A stretch of DNA of 64,000 bases, taken from positions 62,001 through 126,000 of the forward strand of contig JAEEYO010000025.1 of the NCBI GenBank assembly GCA_016288205.1, given 5' to 3'. Shown in pieces: positions 16,791 to 24,696 of the stretch (the stretch's first letter is position 1; every line of letters starts with the position of its first letter). The notes beneath the pieces were generated by a model, which saw only the letters and a program-made list of their open reading frames with translations, searched no databases and was not told the DNA's origin. The DNA comes from Treponema sp. (GTDB taxonomy: Bacteria; Spirochaetota; Spirochaetia; Treponematales; Treponemataceae). A program made the translations under genes and the position numbers.

Positions 16791-17966
16791 TTATTCCTCG
16801 GGAACCTCAATGCTGCCGTAGTCCGCAATCATGTCGGCAATGTGCACATGCTCAATCAGCACGAGATTTTTCCTGATTTTTTCGTAAAGACGCAGCTCGC
16901 CTGTTCCGGAACCGCTTCCCGCAGTTTTCAAAAGCCGTCTCTTTCCCTCGGGACACTCGTAGCCACGGATAAACATGCTTGTGTCCATGGAATAGCCGTC
17001 AATGTCCACCACGTACTTTGAGTCGCTTATGCTAACCGACCAGTGGAATTTGGTTCCTTCCTCGGAGTCTGGATTTTCGGTAAACTCATAGTTCACGTCG
17101 TAGCGCTTTGATTTTGATGCATAAAAGAGAACCGTCCTGCCCTCAAGCGACACAAACACATTGATTCCGCCGCCGTACACACCGTCCACAACGAAGCAGG
17201 ATTTTTCCAGAGTCTTTCCGTTGATGATGCTCGTGAGATTGGAGCTGTTCAAATGGAACTGTCTTGAAGGAAGAGACTTTCCCCATGATTTTTCAAAATA
17301 TCCGCAGGACTTCGGAGCCGTAACCTCGTATTCCTCGCCGTCAAGCACAATGCGACCCTCAAAGACCGTGCGCGCACCGCTCGGAGCCCAGAAGACACCG
17401 CTTCCCTTGGAGACCGGGAATGAAATCTGCTTTTCGTAGCGGAGATTCCACGTCATCTTTCCGCTCTGGCACATATACTCAGGACTCTCAATCAAATCTG
17501 CCTTTGAAATCTGAACCGTACCGTATGTGGAAGAAGTCGTGAGCGAACAAAAGTTGCTCTCATCGGTACCGACTTTGAAAAGCAAATCTGTTTTTCCGGT
17601 CTGTATCTGGTCTGAGGGGAAATATGCGTCAATATGCTTGCCGTTTTCGCAAAGGACTCCCGCACGCACCATGACAAAACTTGGCTGCACGAGGGTCTCT
17701 GATTTCATGTTTTTTGCTGAAAGAGAACCTGCCAGCGCACTGTGCAAATCCTCTTCAGTGACTTTGTTTCTTGATTTGTATCCCAGCAAACATTCGCTTG
17801 GAGAAATTGCCGGATTTACAGTATAAAACTCAATGAAAAAAACACGCTCTTCCCCCGTACTGATATGAGAGGCCGTAGTTACCAGCCTCCAACGGTCGTA
17901 TCCGCTTTTTTTCAGAGAACCTTTTAACATGTATTTTTCATTGCTGTTTATTTTCTGAGTTGTCAT
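16791..17966 (-). CDS. Tocopherol-cyclase-like (lipocalin-type) protein
   Basis: 391 residues with GGAAGGAA before ATG 17966. It resembles the bacterial branch of the tocopherol cyclase-like family. The diagnostic region is CGYFEKSWGKSLPSRQFHLN, where relatives have GYxExDWGxSFPxxxxWxQ. A second recognisable phrase is SFPVSKGSGVFWAPSGARTVFEG. There is no signal peptide. Bacterial members have no established substrate, and treponemes are not known to make tocopherol, so the name should not be read as a function; binding or processing of a hydrophobic ligand is the inference. Confidence 0.65.
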   Translation of the reverse strand: MTTQKINSNEKYMLKGSLKKSGYDRWRLVTTASHISTGEERVFFIEFYTVNPAISPSECLLGYKSRNKVTEEDLHSALAGSLSAKNMKSETLVQPSFVMVRAGVLCENGKHIDAYFPSDQIQTGKTDLLFKVGTDESNFCSLTTSSTYGTVQISKADLIESPEYMCQSGKMTWNLRYEKQISFPVSKGSGVFWAPSGARTVFEGRIVLDGEEYEVTAPKSCGYFEKSWGKSLPSRQFHLNSSNLTSIINGKTLEKSCFVVDGVYGGGINVFVSLEGRTVLFYASKSKRYDVNYEFTENPDSEEGTKFHWSVSISDSKYVVDIDGYSMDTSMFIRGYECPEGKRRLLKTAGSGSGTGELRLYEKIRKNLVLIEHVHIADMIADYGSIEVPEE

Positions 17967-18038
17967 TTCCTTCCACCAAAATCACATTGCAGGATAAATA
18001 CAAATCCCCTACACTGATATTCGGAAGAAAATATCAAC

Positions 18039-18263
18039 TTATTTAAACATTTTCTGCAATGTTTTATTCATGCCCTCCCTGTCAGAGGGAAAGTTTTCAT
18101 CCAGGAATTCAAAGCACTCCTGGGCATTTTTCTGAACGTGCTCGTACCAAATAGAATAAAGCTCGTGCTCAAAGTTTGGTCCTGGGAACGGAGCTCCCTG
18201 CACATCAGAAACCAGCTGCCTGATCATGCTTAAAAACCTTGCTGTTTCTACTTTCTTATCCAT
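18039..18263 (-). CDS. Small conserved-looking protein of unknown function
   Basis: 74 residues, with AGGAGATAGTA before ATG 18263. Probably all-helical and cytoplasmic: RFLSMIRQLVSDVQGAP, then FEHELYSIWYEHVQKNAQEC, then a helix ending KTLQKMFK. Aromatic residues in the middle suggest a small folded domain rather than a chance frame. No family is recognised. Confidence 0.55.
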   Translation of the reverse strand: MDKKVETARFLSMIRQLVSDVQGAPFPGPNFEHELYSIWYEHVQKNAQECFEFLDENFPSDREGMNKTLQKMFK

Positions 18264-18314
18264 TACTATCTCCTAAAATCCTTTGTCAAAATCCATAAAT
18301 TCCCACAACATATA

Positions 18315-21300
18315 TTATACAGAAATTTTAATAATTTTGCCACTATTTTCTTTATTTTTTGGCAAAAACATTTCTTTTCCGCATATAATTACCCTTTTGT
18401 ACCGCTCATTTGTACTGATTGAGCTCTCATAATACCTTTTTGCGGCCTTTTGAATCTCCGCGGGCGTTATTGAAAGCAGCCATCTGACACGTCTTTCCAT
18501 CATGTGCGGATTGATTCCGATCAGTTCCCTGTAGAAAGCGACCTTTCCCTTCTGATACGGTGTCCGGGGCGGTACTTCCTCCGAATAGCAGCCAGTGATG
18601 GCCTTTTCAATGTCCTCGGGGGAAAACTTTTTGTCCGCCATATCTTTCAGGATGTCAAACAAAGACTCCAATGAGGCAAACGGCTTGGGATCCCTGTAGG
18701 TCAGGAAAACCATATATTTGTCCAGGGCGTCCTCAAAAAGCGTCACACCGTAGGCACCGCCGATCGTCCGCACGGATTTCCAGAAATCGTTGTTCTCGGC
18801 ATAATGGCAGAACACCATGTCCGCCACGCAGTCCCTTGTCTCCAAGCCCGAACTCCGCATGGAAGCACACGCGTAACCGACGGTACCGTTCACAAGGATA
18901 AGCTCATCGACAAAGCTCGGATTGAATTTCTTTCTGTTAGGTCTCTGCACGACCTCTCCATCCAGCTCAATCAGTTTGAAAAAATCCTCGTCAATGGAAG
19001 GATATGCTTTTTTGGGAGGGATGAGGGACAGCTTTGTTATGAGATCCGGGATGAGTTTTTTCGCATCCTGAAGACACTCCTTGTCGCCCGTCATTTGGAG
19101 GATTGCACCGCTCGAAGTGATTTTTTTCAGAAGCTTTTTCAGCATCTGCGAGAAATCCTTCGTGGGAAGGTCGTTCAGCTTTTTGATTGTCTCAAGCATG
19201 GAAAGACCGTGCCAAAGCTCCTGAATGGCATAAGACCTGCTCAAACGGCTCTGGGCGCGCATGGCTGCATAATGATTTGCGGAAGGGACTACGGAAGCTT
19301 TCATTGCGGAAAAATCGGCCCTTACAAGCTCCTTTAGACGCTCCTCGTCGGAAAAATCCACGGTGGAAATGCATTTTGCGAGCATGTCAAGCCCCTCAGG
19401 AATCTTTTCCCGGAGCACGCTCACTTGTACAATCATCCAGTCCCGCCCGTTGTAGTCCTTCGCGGGATTCTTTTCAGAAATCCAGTCAACCTTGTCCGTT
19501 GAAAAAAGACTGGATCCCATGTTGCCCGCAATTCCCTGGCTGACACACAGAGCGCGGCTCCATGACATTCCTCCCCAGCCCACCTGAGTAAGCCATGCGG
19601 AAATCATCGGTATGTAAGCGTAGTCCTTCGGATGCAGAGTGTCCACCGGGAATGCCACATTAAAATAAAGGATTCCGTTCGTGGGCTGCTCGCATGAAAA
19701 CAAAGTGATTCCGTTCACGCTTGATTTCACCGTCTTTAGAATCTCCGCGCCACCCTTGAGGTCCTTCACCCTGATTCTGGGCAGGAGATTTTCTTCCTCG
19801 GGACTCAGCTCGGCATTTTGGAAAGCGTACATTGAATCAACCAGCGCACGGATTTTTTTCTCGCCGAGTTTGTTTACAGCCGACTCCACATTTGCCTTTT
19901 CCATCTTTGTCCTGTCGCGCATCCATTTTACGGAAGGGGTAACTGTCACAAGCGAGCAATTCTCATTGTCAAGAAGATAGCGGTGAATCATCTCAGAAAT
20001 GTATCCGGGATTCGCCTCTATCTTTTGTTTCAGGCGTGCAAAGCTGCTGTTCATAAGAAGAGTTTCCCAAGGCTTGCATCCGTAACGCCATCCGCGCATA
20101 CAACGACGCATCAAAACCAAGGAATAGGGACCGCCGCCACGCACAATCTCACGGTTGGAGAATTCGAACTCCATGCACACTCTGTCAAGATCCGCCTTGT
20201 CAATTCCATCTCGGCATATTGACTCAAGGATGCTGTAAATCTCCTTTTTGACTTTCTTCGCATTTTTCAGCTCAACGCCCCTGAGTCCGCATGTCATCAC
20301 AGGATATTGCAGAGAATACGATCCGCCTGTCTCTGATGAAATGTCCTTGCCAAGTCCCGACGCAAAAAGTCTCTTGTTTAGCACGGAAGAATCTCCCTCC
20401 ATAAGAAGAGTCTCCAAAAACAAAAGCTCCATCGTCTGCTCAGGACGCTTGTTCTTTTTCACGTCGATTTTCCAAACGCAATCCACGTTGCTGTTTTTTT
20501 CGTCATCAGTCACGGGACCGTAGCTGTGCACATTCGGCTCAATCACGCAGGATTTGTCAGGCTTCGGATATGCGGCTTTTTTTCCCGGGTCCTTGATTTT
20601 TGAAAGCACGTTTTTGTCCAGAAAATCAAGCTGATCCTCGGTGGGCACATTTCCATAAAGGAAGAGATGGCAGTTCGCGGCACAGTAATATTTTTTGTGA
20701 TAGGCCTTCAATTTTTTCAGCGTAAGATTCGGAATCTCCATAGGATCCCCGCCGGATTTGAACGCATACTGGGTGCCGGCAAGAATTGCAGAATAAAGCG
20801 ATGAGGAGACGACCGTATCAAAAGATGAGTATGCGCCCTTCATCTCATTGTAGACGACACCCTGTATTGAGGGATTTCCCTTTTCGTCATACTCCACGCG
20901 GTGACATTCCTGCAAAAAGATTTCCGGTCTGAGGAGCGGGAAAAAAACTGCGTCGGCATAAACCGAAAAGAGATTGAAATAATCTTCCCGGATTGTGGAG
21001 CTTGCGGGAAAGACTGTGCTGTCAGGAGCGGTAAATGCATTCAGATAAGTGCTCACGCTCTGATTTGCCATGCGTATAAAAGGATCGCGGATCGGATATT
21101 TTTCGGAGCCGCATAAAACACTGTGCTCAAGGACATGTGCCACACCGGAACTGTCCAATGTCGGTGTCTTAAATGAAAAAGCGAAAAGGTTCTCCTCATC
21201 ATCATTCAGCAGATGGAATACTTCCATGCCTGTTTTCTCGTGCACAAGATAGATTCCTTTTGAAGAGCAGTCCTCCACGTCCACAACATCGAGCACACGG

Positions 21301-21332
21301 AAGCCTTTGTAAACGCTGTCTTTTTTCATCAT
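18315..21332 (-). CDS. M16C zinc metalloprotease (PreP/Cym1-like)
   Basis: 1005 residues, about the length of presequence-protease-type M16 enzymes. The inverted zinc motif HVLEH is at 66-70 (HxxEH: His66, Glu69, His70) and the distal zinc ligand is probably Glu163 in YNEMKGAYSS. Later M16 repeats are catalytically inactive, as usual. There is no signal peptide, so it is probably a cytoplasmic oligopeptide-degrading protease forming a closed chamber. Its start overlaps the stop of the fliG-like gene (ATGATG spanning TGA), so the two are translationally coupled. ATG 21329 is an equally possible start. Confidence 0.92.
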   Translation of the reverse strand: MMKKDSVYKGFRVLDVVDVEDCSSKGIYLVHEKTGMEVFHLLNDDEENLFAFSFKTPTLDSSGVAHVLEHSVLCGSEKYPIRDPFIRMANQSVSTYLNAFTAPDSTVFPASSTIREDYFNLFSVYADAVFFPLLRPEIFLQECHRVEYDEKGNPSIQGVVYNEMKGAYSSFDTVVSSSLYSAILAGTQYAFKSGGDPMEIPNLTLKKLKAYHKKYYCAANCHLFLYGNVPTEDQLDFLDKNVLSKIKDPGKKAAYPKPDKSCVIEPNVHSYGPVTDDEKNSNVDCVWKIDVKKNKRPEQTMELLFLETLLMEGDSSVLNKRLFASGLGKDISSETGGSYSLQYPVMTCGLRGVELKNAKKVKKEIYSILESICRDGIDKADLDRVCMEFEFSNREIVRGGGPYSLVLMRRCMRGWRYGCKPWETLLMNSSFARLKQKIEANPGYISEMIHRYLLDNENCSLVTVTPSVKWMRDRTKMEKANVESAVNKLGEKKIRALVDSMYAFQNAELSPEEENLLPRIRVKDLKGGAEILKTVKSSVNGITLFSCEQPTNGILYFNVAFPVDTLHPKDYAYIPMISAWLTQVGWGGMSWSRALCVSQGIAGNMGSSLFSTDKVDWISEKNPAKDYNGRDWMIVQVSVLREKIPEGLDMLAKCISTVDFSDEERLKELVRADFSAMKASVVPSANHYAAMRAQSRLSRSYAIQELWHGLSMLETIKKLNDLPTKDFSQMLKKLLKKITSSGAILQMTGDKECLQDAKKLIPDLITKLSLIPPKKAYPSIDEDFFKLIELDGEVVQRPNRKKFNPSFVDELILVNGTVGYACASMRSSGLETRDCVADMVFCHYAENNDFWKSVRTIGGAYGVTLFEDALDKYMVFLTYRDPKPFASLESLFDILKDMADKKFSPEDIEKAITGCYSEEVPPRTPYQKGKVAFYRELIGINPHMMERRVRWLLSITPAEIQKAAKRYYESSISTNERYKRVIICGKEMFLPKNKENSGKIIKISV

Positions 21333-22816
21333 ACATACACCTCGTCGTCAGAGTCCCTGCCCCTTACAATCAACTCGCCGGTTTCCCACGCGCGACGCAA
21401 ATCGGCATAAAAACGCGACGTAACTTTTTCACATTCGGATCTCAGCAAGTGTGTCTTCAAAATCTCCTCGTCCTCAATGGCAAGTGCCCTGCGTTTGGAA
21501 ACATTCGCAAAGATTTTATCCCTGAACGACGCATTCTTTCCGCGCAAGAGAAGCACGATTTCCTCATCCTTCATGTCATGAAGCTTGTTCTGCAGGTAGC
21601 GGTCGTCGGCACCGATTACATCCTCCTCGGTAAAGAGGCGTCTTCTCAAATCTGCTCCAAGCTCGGGATCCTCATCGCTCAAAGTACCGATGATTGAATA
21701 TTCCGTGTTTGGATCCATGCGTTTGAGGATTTGCGCAAGGACGTTTCTTCCGTCAAGGTTCTGCGTGTTGACGGTGTTCTGGGTCATCATCTTTTCACGA
21801 AGCGACTTGTTGATTTGCTCAAGGACTTCGGGTGAGACAGGCTTCATTTTCGCAAGACGCATGACAACATCAGCCTTGTTTTTCGGCTCCATCCGGTTTA
21901 TGACCTGGGCGGCTTTTTTGGGCTCAAGCTGGGAAAGCACGATGGACTGGACGGCGGGCGACTCACCATCAAGCAAGACACCCACACGCTCGGCATTCGC
22001 ATCCTCAAGATAATCAAAGGGTTTTCCCTCAGGATATTGCACGACCTTCTGCAGCATCTGCTCGGCTTTTTCGCTTCCGTAGGCTTTTGTGAGCATGGTC
22101 CTTGCGGTATCAATTCCACCGGACTCCCTCGCCTTTACAAGCAGAGACTCAAATTCTTTCAGTACCTGCTCTGCCTCTTCCTGGCTCACGTGCCTGATCG
22201 CTGCGATTTCCGGGATGATTTTTTCAGTCTGTTCTTCCGTAAGATGCGGCAGGATTTTCGCGGCCTCATCAATGCCTATTACCACCATGAATTTTGCTAC
22301 GCGGCGGTAAATGCTTTCGGATTCCCCTTCCTTTTTATCCGTTTCCGGCACCATGATAAGTCCGCCGGATGTGAGCTTTGACGCAGCCTCACGGACATCT
22401 TCATCGGTGGTGTTCTTTTTGGCAAACCAAGTTCCGCTTTTTGCCGCAAGTTTTGCCTGCTCACGTGCCTTCAAATCCTCGGCGGAAAGAGTCGTGCTTC
22501 CCTTGGCCAAGTTTTTTCGCGTTGAATGCTTCGGTTTGTAATCATCATTCTTTTCTATTGGACGCGGAGTGTATTTTGGCGGCTCTACATTCGGACTTCC
22601 CTTCTGCGGATTTCCTGAAAGCTCGTCGATTTTTCGGTTGATTTTTTCGAACACAGGCATACGAACCAATGGCTCCGTACCGGGTTTTGAAGTTCTGCGA
22701 ATCTCCTTGGACACGCTGACGACATCCGCATTTTCATCTTGGGCTGGAACGGCGGGATCTTTTTCTGTCCCTTTCACTTTATTGTACGCATTTAGTCTGT
22801 ATTCATTGATATTCAT
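21329..22816 (-). CDS. fliG: FliG paralogue (flagellar switch protein, FliG1-like)
   Basis: 495 residues, longer than typical FliG because of a charged, disordered N-terminal extension of about 165 residues. From residue 170 it has the armadillo-like FliG pattern: KFMVVIGIDEAAKILPHL, DANAERVGVLLDGESPAVQS, AAQVINRMEPKNKADVVMRL, then DEDPELGADLRRRLFTEEDV and a C-terminal torque-helix region ANVSKRRALAIEDEE. The conserved EHPQ motif is replaced by ESPA (285-288). Spirochaetes encode two FliGs, and divergence plus the extension suggest this is the accessory FliG1-type protein rather than the main rotor FliG. It is coupled to a downstream protease. No Shine-Dalgarno precedes the ATG. Confidence 0.8.
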   Translation of the reverse strand: MNINEYRLNAYNKVKGTEKDPAVPAQDENADVVSVSKEIRRTSKPGTEPLVRMPVFEKINRKIDELSGNPQKGSPNVEPPKYTPRPIEKNDDYKPKHSTRKNLAKGSTTLSAEDLKAREQAKLAAKSGTWFAKKNTTDEDVREAASKLTSGGLIMVPETDKKEGESESIYRRVAKFMVVIGIDEAAKILPHLTEEQTEKIIPEIAAIRHVSQEEAEQVLKEFESLLVKARESGGIDTARTMLTKAYGSEKAEQMLQKVVQYPEGKPFDYLEDANAERVGVLLDGESPAVQSIVLSQLEPKKAAQVINRMEPKNKADVVMRLAKMKPVSPEVLEQINKSLREKMMTQNTVNTQNLDGRNVLAQILKRMDPNTEYSIIGTLSDEDPELGADLRRRLFTEEDVIGADDRYLQNKLHDMKDEEIVLLLRGKNASFRDKIFANVSKRRALAIEDEEILKTHLLRSECEKVTSRFYADLRRAWETGELIVRGRDSDDEVYV

Positions 22817-22823
22817 ATACTAT

Positions 22824-22852
22824 ATTTTAATTTATATATCGCTAATTGGCAA
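22824..22852 (-). promoter_or_regulatory. Sigma-70-type promoter of the fliG paralogue
   Basis: On the minus strand: TTGCCA (22852-22847), a 17-base spacer and TAAAAT (22829-22824). The start of transcription is predicted at or within a base or two of the ATG at 22816, and no ribosome-binding site is visible, so translation may be leaderless. Confidence 0.5.
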
Positions 22853-23179
22853 GTGGGAACAGCGATTTTTATTAAAATCAGTGTATTTTTGACAAAATCA
22901 GATAATTTACATTTTTTTCTAACAATATTGTATAAATAGAACGATATTCTAGTATACTAGTATTCAAAAAGTAATGGACTTAAAATATGGACAGAAAAGC
23001 AACAAAAATTTTACCAGCGACAAGACCTTTGCTGAAAACAAGGATAATGTTAAAATCTACCGGCCGAGAAAAGTCTTTTTATATGGCGGCCCTTTGGTAT
23101 GCGAAAAGAATCAAAACACGCTTTCCCGCAAAATTCAGGTATAAATCATCCACGCACGAGTCGGATTAAAATAAAAATA
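22853..23179. other. AT-rich intergenic region without a convincing gene
   Basis: The region contains a perfect 12-bp palindrome CTAGTATACTAG (22949-22960) whose halves also form a direct repeat CTAGTAT-A-CTAGTAT. Two overlapping short frames (22974-23144, 56 codons; 22987-23169, 60 codons) lack ribosome-binding sites. A tiny gene cannot be excluded; the palindrome overlaps a -10-like TATACT. Confidence 0.4.
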
Positions 23180-23211
23180 CCCCTGAAAAATGCGGTGCAA
23201 ATTCTCAGGGG
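23170..23211 (-). terminator. Terminator of the oadGAB operon
   Basis: On the minus strand, CCCCTGA (23211-23205) pairs with TCAGGGG (23186-23180), followed by TATTTTTATTTT. It lies 42 bases beyond the oadB stop. Confidence 0.75.
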
Positions 23212-23252
23212 CATCATTGATATAATCCAGCGATTAATCTATGCGGACTCTA

Positions 23253-24680
23253 TCAGCCGAACGTAGCGATGAACACACCGGCGGCGATTGCTGTACCGAT
23301 AACACCGGAAACATTCGGTCCCATTGCGTTCATAAGGAGGAAGTTTGACGGATCGTATTCCTGTCCCACCTTGTTTGAGACGCGTGCGGCCATTGGAACG
23401 GCAGAGACACCTGCGGAACCGATGAGCGGATTGATTTTCTTTCCCTTTGGCAGGAAGATGTTCATCAGCTTTGCCATGAGGATTCCGGCGGCAGTAGCAA
23501 CACAGAACGCGAGCAGACCAAGGATGATAATTCCGATGGACTTTCCGTTGATGATTTTCTCAGGAGTCATCTGGCTTCCGACACCGAGAGAAAGAAGGAT
23601 TGAAACAATGTTCATAAGCTCGTTCTCTGCTGTCTTTGAAAGTCTGTCCACGCATCCCACCTGCTTGATGAAGTTACCGAATGCGAGCATACCGATCAGA
23701 GGAGCGGCGGGCGGCAAAAGCAGGATAGTCAGTGCAAGAAGCATCATGGGGAAAAGAACCCTTTCTGTCTTGCTTACGGGGCGGAGCTGATCCATGTGGA
23801 TAAGACGCTCTTTCTTGGTGGTCAGAACCTTCATAATCGGAGGCTGAATCATCGGAACCAGAGCCATGTATGAATAAGCGGCGACCGCGATAACGGCCAT
23901 CAGCTCAGGAGCAAGCTTGGCGGAAACATAGATTGACGTTGGACCGTCTGCTCCACCAATGATTGCGATTGCACAGGCCTGCATGATGTTGTAGTCCGTG
24001 TTGAGTCCGGGAATCAGGTTCATAAGGGACACACCGAAAAGCGTGAAGAACACTCCGAACTGTGCGGCACCACCGAGCAATGCCATCTTCGGGTTTGCGA
24101 TGAGCGGACCGAAATCTGTCATGGCACCGATGCCCATAAAAATCAGCATTGGGAAGAACTCGTTTCCGACACCAGCCTTGTAGATGATATGGAGCATTCC
24201 GTCGGGTCCCTCACCCATGTTGGCACCAAGGATGTTCACCAAAATGGTACCGAATCCGATGGGGATAAGGAGAAGCGGCTCGAATCCTTTTGCGGCTCCA
24301 AGGTAGACGATCAGGAATCCGATTGCGATCATAATCAGGTACTGATATCCGGGAGCTGATGACGCAAACGGTGCTTTTGTCTCCTCGTGAACCTCAGCAA
24401 CAGGAGCTTCCTTTCCGGTCGTGTGAATCATCTTGTAGATTCCAGTGGACTTCCAGATGTTGTTAAGGAACTTTCCGACCTGCACATCCTTTGAGTCACC
24501 CCAGTTCTCGGTACCCTTGATAATGTGATCCCAAGACGCGTGGGACTCATCTTTCTGAACCTGCACAGAATTATCCTGCGCGAATGCCCTTGTCGTGAAC
24601 GACATTACACCGGCGATCGCCATAATGGCAATCATCACAAGGGCGATTTTTTTATTTCTCTCTGTCTTTGAAACAGGCAT
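23253..24680 (-). CDS. oadB: Oxaloacetate/glutaconyl-CoA-type decarboxylase, sodium-pumping beta subunit
   Basis: 475 residues. It is the integral membrane subunit that couples decarboxylation of the biotin-bound carboxyl group to Na+ export. Family landmarks are the [19 protein letters not shown] loop and the C-terminal [17 protein letters not shown] and [17 protein letters not shown]. The N-terminus is unusual: a signal-like helix ([23 protein letters not shown]) and about 75 hydrophilic residues ([20 protein letters not shown] onwards) precede the canonical core, making it longer than the usual form of about 430 residues. It follows oadA by 16 bases, with a GAGGT site upstream. Confidence 0.93.
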   Translation of the reverse strand: MPVSKTERNKKIALVMIAIMAIAGVMSFTTRAFAQDNSVQVQKDESHASWDHIIKGTENWGDSKDVQVGKFLNNIWKSTGIYKMIHTTGKEAPVAEVHEETKAPFASSAPGYQYLIMIAIGFLIVYLGAAKGFEPLLLIPIGFGTILVNILGANMGEGPDGMLHIIYKAGVGNEFFPMLIFMGIGAMTDFGPLIANPKMALLGGAAQFGVFFTLFGVSLMNLIPGLNTDYNIMQACAIAIIGGADGPTSIYVSAKLAPELMAVIAVAAYSYMALVPMIQPPIMKVLTTKKERLIHMDQLRPVSKTERVLFPMMLLALTILLLPPAAPLIGMLAFGNFIKQVGCVDRLSKTAENELMNIVSILLSLGVGSQMTPEKIINGKSIGIIILGLLAFCVATAAGILMAKLMNIFLPKGKKINPLIGSAGVSAVPMAARVSNKVGQEYDPSNFLLMNAMGPNVSGVIGTAIAAGVFIATFG

Positions 24681-24696
24681 ATCTAAACCTCGTTAA

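Noticed and set aside
22987-23169. 60-codon plus-strand frame in the AT-rich region upstream of the fliG paralogue
   Set aside because: No ribosome-binding site, an overlapping frame of equal quality, and it runs toward the oadGAB terminator; reported only as part of the intergenic region.
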